From: Micrococcus sp. EYE_212
GTDB lineage: Bacteria; Actinomycetota; Actinomycetes; Actinomycetales; Micrococcaceae
NCBI RefSeq assembly: GCF_023147585.1
Contig: NZ_JAHXOZ010000020.1
Coordinates: 1 to 35,192, forward strand
Length of the DNA stretch: 35,192 nt
Direction of reading: 5' to 3'
Below are positions 30,038-35,192 of the stretch, one piece after another (position 1 is the stretch's first letter; each line of letters starts with the position of its first letter). The position numbers and the translations under genes are program-made. The notes under the pieces are model-generated. The model saw only the letters and a program-made list of their open reading frames with translations, was not told where the DNA came from and searched no databases.

Positions 30038-32122
30038 GTGAGCACCTCGAAGAGCGCCCCCGTCAGCGACGTCCGCCTCTCCACCGTCACGGGCCGCATC
30101 CCGGTGACCGCCGTCCAGCCGGTGGTGCTGGACGGCCGCTTCCCGGCCAAGGCCGTGGTGGGGGAGGACGTCCCCGTCCGCGCGACGGTGTTCCGGGAGG
30201 GCCACGACGCCGTCCGCGCCACCGTCCGTCTCCTCGATCCGGACGGAGCCGAGGTGCAGCGGGTGCCGATGCGCCCCGGTCGCCCGGGCCTGGACGAGGT
30301 GCTCGGCACCTTGCGTCCCGCCGAGACGGGCCTGCACCACTTCGTCGTCGAGGGCTGGCACGATCCCGTGGGCACATGGCGTCACGCCGCCACGGTGAAG
30401 ATCGCCGCGGACGTGGACGTGGAGCTCATGCTGGCGGAGGGCGCCGCCCTGTTCGGCCGCGCGGCGCAGGATGCCGAGCGCCCCGCCGAGGACCGCGCCG
30501 CCTTCGAGGCCGCCGTCCGCGGGCTGTCCGACGCCGCCCTCACGCCCGCGCAGCGCCTCGCCGCCGCCGAGTCCGCCGACGTCGCCGCGGCCCTGGACGC
30601 CCGTCCGATCCGTGAGCACGTCACCAGCTCCGAGCTCTACCCGCTGGACGTGCAGCGCGAGCTCGCCGGCCGCGGCGCGTGGTACGAGTTCTTCCCGCGC
30701 TCCGAGGGGGCACGGTTCGACGAGCCCACGGGCACGTGGCACTCGGGCACCTTCGCGACGGCGGCCCGCCGCCTCCCCGGGGTCGCCGCGATGGGCTTCC
30801 AGGTGGTCTACCTGCCGCCGATCCACCCGATCGGCCGCGCGCACCGCAAGGGCCCGAACAACACCCTCACCGCCGGCCCGCAGGATCCGGGCTCGCCGTG
30901 GGCGATCGGCGCGGCCGAGGGCGGGCACGACGCCGTCCACCCGGACCTGGGCACGCTCGAGGACTTCGAGGCGTTCGTGGCCGCGGCCGCGGAGCTGGAC
31001 CTCGAGGTGGCCCTGGACCTCGCCCTGCAGTGCGCCCCGGACCACCCGTGGGTGGCCGCCCACCCCGAGTGGTTCACCACCCACGTGGACGGCACCATCG
31101 CCTACGCGGAGAACCCGCCGAAGAAGTACCAGGACATCTACCCGCTGAACTTCGACAACGACCCGGACGGCCTCTCCGCCGCGGTGCTCGACGTCGTCCT
31201 CGGCTGGGTGGGGCGCGGCGTGCACATCTTCCGCGTGGACAACCCGCACACCAAGCCCCTGTGGTTCTGGGAGTGGCTCATCCGCGAGGTGCGTGAGGTG
31301 GAGCCGCGCGCGGTGTTCCTCGCCGAGGCGTTCACGCGCCCCGCCATGATGCACGGGCTCGGCCAGGTCGGCTTCCAGCAGTCCTACGGCTACTTCACGT
31401 GGCGGAACACCCGCGAGGAGCTCGCCGAGTACCTCGAGGAGATCAGCCATGAGACCGCCGGCTTCTATCGCCCGAACTTCTTCGTGAACACCCCGGACAT
31501 CCTCACGGAGTACCTCCAGACGGGCGGCCCCGGGGCGTTCCGCATCCGCGCCGCGATCGCCGCGACGTCCAACCCGCTCTGGGGCGTCTACGCGGGCTTC
31601 GAGCTCTTCGAGCACGTGCCGCGCCCGGGCGCGGAGGAGTACATCGACAACGAGAAGTACGAGTACCGCCCGCGCGACTGGCAGGGGGCGGAGGCCGCCG
31701 GCGCCTCGCTCGCGCCCTATCTGACCCGTCTCAACGAGATCCGGGCCGCGCATCCGTCCCTGCGGGACCTGCAGAACCTCACGCTGCACGGCTCCACCCA
31801 CGAGGACCTGCTGGTCTTCTCCAAGACGCGCTCGGCCGCCCCGGAGGGCGCGCACCGCGACGCCGCCGCGGTGACCGATGCCGGTCCCGCCGAGGACACC
31901 GTGATCGTGGTCGTCACCACGGACCCCCACGGGGTCACCGAGGCGACGCTGCGCCTGGACCTGGACGCGCTGCAGGTCCGGGTCGAGGACCGGGACGAGG
32001 AGGGCCGCTTCGAGGTGGAGGAGCTGCTGACCGGGCAGCGCTGGCACTGGGGCGCCGAGCCCTACGTCCGCCTCGACCCCGAGACGCCGGCACACGTGCT
32101 GCGCGTCGTCCGCCGCGGCTGA
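30038..32122 (+). CDS. glgE: Alpha-1,4-glucan:maltose-1-phosphate maltosyltransferase
   Basis: A 694-residue GH13_3 enzyme that lengthens alpha-glucan chains with maltose-1-phosphate and releases phosphate. About 15-125 is the N-terminal beta-sandwich ([20 protein letters not shown]). About 130-205 is the helical insert. About 205-600 is the catalytic barrel with [27 protein letters not shown], nucleophile D401 in HIFRVDNPH and E430 in FLAEAFTRP. The C-terminal domain follows. It forms a pair with glgB 59 bp downstream; the maltose-1-phosphate suppliers (treS and maltokinase, or glgC/glgM) are not in the window. The GTG start at 30038 is apparently leaderless. Confidence 0.96.
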   Translation: MSTSKSAPVSDVRLSTVTGRIPVTAVQPVVLDGRFPAKAVVGEDVPVRATVFREGHDAVRATVRLLDPDGAEVQRVPMRPGRPGLDEVLGTLRPAETGLHHFVVEGWHDPVGTWRHAATVKIAADVDVELMLAEGAALFGRAAQDAERPAEDRAAFEAAVRGLSDAALTPAQRLAAAESADVAAALDARPIREHVTSSELYPLDVQRELAGRGAWYEFFPRSEGARFDEPTGTWHSGTFATAARRLPGVAAMGFQVVYLPPIHPIGRAHRKGPNNTLTAGPQDPGSPWAIGAAEGGHDAVHPDLGTLEDFEAFVAAAAELDLEVALDLALQCAPDHPWVAAHPEWFTTHVDGTIAYAENPPKKYQDIYPLNFDNDPDGLSAAVLDVVLGWVGRGVHIFRVDNPHTKPLWFWEWLIREVREVEPRAVFLAEAFTRPAMMHGLGQVGFQQSYGYFTWRNTREELAEYLEEISHETAGFYRPNFFVNTPDILTEYLQTGGPGAFRIRAAIAATSNPLWGVYAGFELFEHVPRPGAEEYIDNEKYEYRPRDWQGAEAAGASLAPYLTRLNEIRAAHPSLRDLQNLTLHGSTHEDLLVFSKTRSAAPEGAHRDAAAVTDAGPAEDTVIVVVTTDPHGVTEATLRLDLDALQVRVEDRDEEGRFEVEELLTGQRWHWGAEPYVRLDPETPAHVLRVVRRG

Positions 32123-32181
32123 GCCGCCCTCCCGGCGCACCTCCGCCGACCCCGACCGTGACCCCTGAACAGGAAGATCCC

Positions 32182-34575
32182 ATGGCCCCCCGCACCGTCG
32201 TCCCCCTCCCCGTCGACCCGGAGGTGCTGGCCGCCGTCGCGGAGGGCCGCCACCATGACCCGCACAGCGTGCTCGGGGTGCATCTCCACCCCGACGGCGC
32301 CGGGGTCACCTACCGTGCGCTGCGCCCCTTCGCGCGGACGGTGACGGCGGTCCGCGCGGCCGACGGCTCGCGCGTCGAGCTGGAGCACGAGCACGACGGG
32401 GTGTTCGTCGGCGCCGGGCCCCTGACCGCGGCAGGCCCCGGGGCCGTGGGCGAGTACCGGCTCGAGGTCGCCTATCCGGGCGCGGAGGGCCAGGCCGACG
32501 CCGTGGAGGCGTGGGACGACCCCTACCGGCACCTGCCGACGCTGGGCGATCTGGACCTGTACCTGATCGGCGAGGGCCGGCACGAGCGGCTGTGGGAGGT
32601 GCTCGGCGCCCGCGTGCACCGGGACGCGGCGGGCGAGGCCATCGGCACCGCGTTCGCGGTGTGGGCGCCCAACGCCCGGGCGGTGCGCGTGGTGGGCGAG
32701 CACAACGGCTGGCAGGGGCGCACCCACGCGATGCGCTCCCTGGGCTCCTCAGGCGTGTGGGAGCTGCTCGTCCCCGGCGTGGGCCACGGCGCGCGCTACA
32801 AGTTCGAGATCCTCGGCCCGGACGGGCTCTGGCGTCAGAAGGCGGACCCCATGGCCCGCTGGACCGAGGTGCCGCCGGCCACGGCCTCGCGGGTGCTGGA
32901 CTCCACCTACACGTTCACCGACGACGCCTGGATGGAGCGGCGCCGCGCGACCGATCCGCACGAGCAGCCGCTGAGCATCTACGAGGTGCACCTCGGCTCG
33001 TGGCGCCCCGGGCTGGACTACCGGCAGCTCGCCGAGCAGCTCGTCGAGTACGTGCAGTGGCTGGGTTTCACCCACGTGGAGCTCATGCCCGTGGCCGAGC
33101 ACCCGTTCGGCGGCTCGTGGGGCTACCAGGTCACCGGCTACTACGCGCCGACGTCGCGCTTCGGCACCCCGGACGAGTTCAAGCACCTGGTGAACGCCCT
33201 GCACGAGGCCGGGATCGGCGTGATCGTGGACTGGGTGCCGGCCCACTTCCCCAAGGACGAGTGGGCGCTGGCACGGTTCGACGGCACGCCCCTGTACGAG
33301 CACCCGGACCCGCGCCGCGGCGAGCACCCGGACTGGGGCACGTACGTGTTCGACTTCGGCCGCACGGAGGTGCGCAACTTCCTCGTGGCCAACGCCCTCT
33401 ACTGGCTGGGCGAGTTCCACGTGGACGGGCTGCGCGTGGACGCCGTCGCCTCGATGCTCTACCTGGACTACTCCCGCGAGGACGGCGAGTGGGAGCCCAA
33501 CATCCACGGGGGCAACCACAACCTCGAGGCGATCGGCTTCCTGCAGGAGGCGAACTCCGCGGCCTACCGGCTGCACCCGGGGGTGCACATGATCGCGGAG
33601 GAGTCCACGGCGTTCAGCGGTGTGAGTGCTCCCGTGAGCGCGGGCGGCCTGGGCTTCGGCAAGAAGTGGAACATGGGCTGGATGCACGACACCCTGGCGT
33701 ACCTCTCCGAGGACCCGGTGAACCGCCGCTGGCACCACGGCCAGTGGACGTTCTCCATGGTCTACGCGTACTCCGAGAACTACGTGCTGCCGCTGTCCCA
33801 CGACGAGGTGGTGCACGGCAAGGGATCGCTCCTGCAGAAGATCCCCGGCGACCGCCGCCAGCAGCTGGCCACCCTGCGCGCGTACTTCGCGTACATGTGG
33901 GCGCACCCGGGCAAGCAGCTGGTCTTCATGGGCGCGGAGTTCGCCCAGCCCTCCGAGTGGTCCGAGGGGAACGGGCTGGACTGGCCCGTCTCCTGGGACG
34001 AGGCCCACCGCGGGGTGCAGCTCACGGTGCGCGAGCTCAACGCGCTCTACCGCGTGAAGCCCGCGCTGTGGTCCGCGGACCACAGCCCCGACGGGTTCGC
34101 GTGGGTGGACGGCGGGGACGCGGACGGGAACACCCTCGTGTTCCTGCGCCGGCCTGCGGGCGGCGGGGGTCAGGCCGAGGCGTCCCCCCTGCTGTGCATC
34201 ACGAACCTCTCCGGCTCCGCGCGCCAGGGTCTGCGCGTCGGCGTGCCGAGTGCGGGGGAGTGGACGGTGGTGCTGGACACCGACGACGCCGACTTCCACG
34301 GGGACGGATGGCGCGAGCAGACCGGCCAGATCGAGTCCCCCGTCGCCGAGCCGGGCGAGTGGCAGGGGCAGCCGGCCCACCTCACGGTGAACGTGCCGGC
34401 GCTGAGCACCCTCTGGCTGCAGCCTCACCCGGGCACGGGCGACGAGCCCATGGCGCACGGCACGGTCACCGGGGAGGCGGACGTGGCGGGGACCCCGGTG
34501 GTCGACCCGCAGGCCCAGGAGCCGGTGACCGAGCCTCACCCGTCCGACCGTCCCGAGGCCGCCCGCCGAATGTGA
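32182..34575 (+). CDS. glgB: 1,4-alpha-glucan branching enzyme
   Basis: A 797-residue GH13_9 enzyme that makes alpha-1,6 branches. About 1-115 is the N1 domain ([13 protein letters not shown]). About 150-250 is CBM48 ([20 protein letters not shown]). About 260-640 is the barrel: [25 protein letters not shown], nucleophile D420 in [12 protein letters not shown], acid E473 in MIAEEST, and [12 protein letters not shown]. The C-terminal beta domain is followed by a tail of about 60 residues rich in Pro and acidic residues, not usual in the family. ATG at 32182 has AGGAAG 5 nt upstream; a GTG at 32158 is a weaker alternative. It branches the linear glucan made by GlgE. Confidence 0.96.
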   Translation: MAPRTVVPLPVDPEVLAAVAEGRHHDPHSVLGVHLHPDGAGVTYRALRPFARTVTAVRAADGSRVELEHEHDGVFVGAGPLTAAGPGAVGEYRLEVAYPGAEGQADAVEAWDDPYRHLPTLGDLDLYLIGEGRHERLWEVLGARVHRDAAGEAIGTAFAVWAPNARAVRVVGEHNGWQGRTHAMRSLGSSGVWELLVPGVGHGARYKFEILGPDGLWRQKADPMARWTEVPPATASRVLDSTYTFTDDAWMERRRATDPHEQPLSIYEVHLGSWRPGLDYRQLAEQLVEYVQWLGFTHVELMPVAEHPFGGSWGYQVTGYYAPTSRFGTPDEFKHLVNALHEAGIGVIVDWVPAHFPKDEWALARFDGTPLYEHPDPRRGEHPDWGTYVFDFGRTEVRNFLVANALYWLGEFHVDGLRVDAVASMLYLDYSREDGEWEPNIHGGNHNLEAIGFLQEANSAAYRLHPGVHMIAEESTAFSGVSAPVSAGGLGFGKKWNMGWMHDTLAYLSEDPVNRRWHHGQWTFSMVYAYSENYVLPLSHDEVVHGKGSLLQKIPGDRRQQLATLRAYFAYMWAHPGKQLVFMGAEFAQPSEWSEGNGLDWPVSWDEAHRGVQLTVRELNALYRVKPALWSADHSPDGFAWVDGGDADGNTLVFLRRPAGGGGQAEASPLLCITNLSGSARQGLRVGVPSAGEWTVVLDTDDADFHGDGWREQTGQIESPVAEPGEWQGQPAHLTVNVPALSTLWLQPHPGTGDEPMAHGTVTGEADVAGTPVVDPQAQEPVTEPHPSDRPEAARRM

Positions 34576-34607
34576 GGCAGGCCATGGCGGAGCGCCGGCA
34601 CGCCTGA

Positions 34608-34629
34608 GTGGGGTGAACCTCGGATGAAC
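34608..34629 (-). promoter_or_regulatory. PHO-box-like direct repeat between glgB and the rrn promoters
   Basis: Read on the minus strand: GTTCATCCGAG followed directly by GTTCACCCCAC. Its first unit matches the nucleotidase site at 9 of 11 positions. No gene begins to its left on the minus strand; the nearest gene start is the rrn transcript to its right. It is thus either a regulator site for rrn, a promoter for antisense RNA into glgB, or a remnant. Confidence 0.55.
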
Positions 34630-34665
34630 GCTGCGGAACCCCCGTGATCATGCGGGTGGAAGGTG

Positions 34666-34703
34666 ATCGGGGGCGGTGCACGCGGTGCACGGCCCCCGAT
34701 TTT
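34666..34703 (+). terminator. Terminator of glgB
   Basis: ATCGGGGGC (34666-34674) pairs with GCCCCCGAT (34692-34700). After one G-G mismatch the inner GTGCAC pairs with GTGCAC around a GCG loop. A TTTT run follows (34700-34703), making this the most classical terminator in the window. Its U tract overlaps the -35 of the first rrn promoter. Confidence 0.88.
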
Positions 34704-34730
34704 GCGTGGGGGTCGTGGTGTGTGTAGAGT
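34702..34730 (+). promoter_or_regulatory. rRNA operon promoter P1
   Basis: TTGCGT (34702-34707), 17-bp spacer, TAGAGT (34725-34730). It begins inside the glgB terminator tail. Confidence 0.6.
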
Positions 34731-34785
34731 TCCATCTCGTGCTGAGGCGCGGTTCGAGGAATCGGACGGCCGGGTGAAGAACATG

Positions 34786-34799
34786 GAATCCGCGGATTC
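34786..34799. repeat. 14-bp perfect palindrome between rrn promoters P1 and P2
   Basis: GAATCCGCGGATTC, self-complementary over all 14 bases, in the transcribed region of P1. It may be an operator or a small hairpin in the P1 transcript. The rest of 34731-34890 shows no gene. Confidence 0.6.
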
Positions 34800-34892
34800 T
34801 TGCCGTGAATGGCAGGTCCAGGGCGGATGTGCTCACACAGTGTGCAGTGTTCCTGTGAGGGGATGCTGGTATTCCTGAAGAGATGATCTGGT

Positions 34893-34920
34893 TTGACTGC
34901 TGGTGATCGTGTGGTAAGCT
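34893..34920 (+). promoter_or_regulatory. rRNA operon promoter P2
   Basis: TTGACT (34893-34898), 16-bp spacer, TAAGCT (34915-34920). It shares the 15-mer TGATCGTGTGGTAAG (34904-34918) with P3. Confidence 0.8.
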
Positions 34921-34972
34921 TTCGTAGCCTTCTGCATGGATTTTCACTGGGTGACGACGTCGGATGACGGAG

Positions 34973-35000
34973 TTGACGGGAACTGATCGTGTGGTAAGGT
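34973..35000 (+). promoter_or_regulatory. rRNA operon promoter P3
   Basis: TTGACG (34973-34978), 16-bp spacer, TAAGGT (34995-35000). It repeats the spacer/-10 block of P2 exactly 80 bp further on (34984-34998). Confidence 0.82.
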
Positions 35001-35048
35001 TGCGAAACCGGATCACGTGAACAGCTGCTGAAGACTTCGGAAACGGGG

Positions 35049-35078
35049 TTGACAGGGTCTGATCGGATGGTCTAGGAT
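35049..35078 (+). promoter_or_regulatory. rRNA operon promoter P4
   Basis: TTGACA (35049-35054), 18-bp spacer, TAGGAT (35073-35078). The spacer contains TGATCGGATGG, a diverged copy of the P2/P3 block. Confidence 0.78.
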
Positions 35079-35192
35079 GGAGAAGTTGCTCCAGAGTGAA
35101 ACGTTCCGCGAGGCGGGATGGTGAGTCTGGAAGCGCCTGTTGTTTGAGAACTCAATAGTGTGCCAAGTTTGTTGATGCCAATTGTTTTAACA
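35079..35192 (+). other. rRNA operon leader (pre-16S 5' region), 16S gene beyond window
   Basis: TGTTTGAGAACTCAATAGTG (35141-35160) is the conserved actinobacterial rrn leader block found upstream of 16S rRNA, involved in antitermination and in RNase III processing of the 16S precursor. AT-rich sequence follows to the window edge. The 16S rRNA itself is not reached. Confidence 0.85.

Noticed and set aside
32158-32181. GTG at 32158 as start of glgB
   Set aside because: It adds eight residues without homology and has no ribosome site; the ATG at 32182 has AGGAAG 5 nt before it.
29915-34539. Long minus-strand frames opposite glgE and glgB
   Set aside because: They are codon-bias shadows of two enzymes with complete catalytic motifs.
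34663-34878. Small plus-strand ORF in the rrn upstream region
   Set aside because: It spans a terminator and promoter P1, has no ribosome site and no recognisable protein features.

Overview
The window looks like chromosomal DNA from a very GC-rich actinobacterium, most likely Micrococcus or a close Micrococcaceae relative. Support: strong G/C bias at third codon positions, CarD, SenX3-RegX3 with PhoU, GlgE plus GlgB, DUF2516, many GTG starts, TAnnnT -10 boxes placed just before start codons, and an actinobacterial rrn leader. Genus is inferred from gene content and style, not from a search.

Left edge (1-2730): the integrase-proximal end of an integrative element at the 3' end of a tRNA-Ser(GCU) gene. 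Reading leftwards it has a tyrosine recombinase, then an excisionase-like HTH protein, two small unknown proteins and the start of a primase-polymerase (Prim-Pol) replication gene that runs off the window. The last four genes are linked by 4-bp stop/start overlaps. The other end of the element is not visible.

2885-14560: a PRC-barrel/DUF2382 stress-type protein with a 21-bp tandem repeat stands divergent to a large FAD/NAD(P)-binding protein. Next comes a two-gene operon for secreted phosphate/nucleotide scavenging (5'-nucleotidase, then an ExeM/NucH-type nuclease), preceded by a PHO-box-like site. Then follow tRNA-Ser(UGA), a PIG3-type quinone oxidoreductase with an overlapping small unknown gene, tRNA-Thr(CGU) and a phosphonatase-like HAD hydrolase.

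14550-26830: housekeeping and regulation. This part holds holB-tmk, a DUF2516 membrane protein, a methyltransferase, gpmA, phoU divergent from senX3-regX3, a lipoprotein, carD, a fused ispDF, cysS and rlmB. Seven genes here and in the next region have a -10 box 6-7 nt before the start codon and no Shine-Dalgarno sequence, so they are probably leaderless.

26830-35192: a PF04392-type ABC uptake system (lipoprotein, permease, ATPase), then glgE-glgB of the maltose-1-phosphate route to alpha-glucan. A strong terminator follows, and then four tandem promoters and the processing leader of an rRNA operon whose 16S gene starts beyond the window.

The strongest connecting theme is phosphate. Three 22-bp sites share one direct-repeat consensus. 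They lie in front of phoU, in front of the nucleotidase-nuclease operon, and about 95 bp before the first rrn promoter. The RegX3-type regulator that would be expected to bind them is encoded in the same window.
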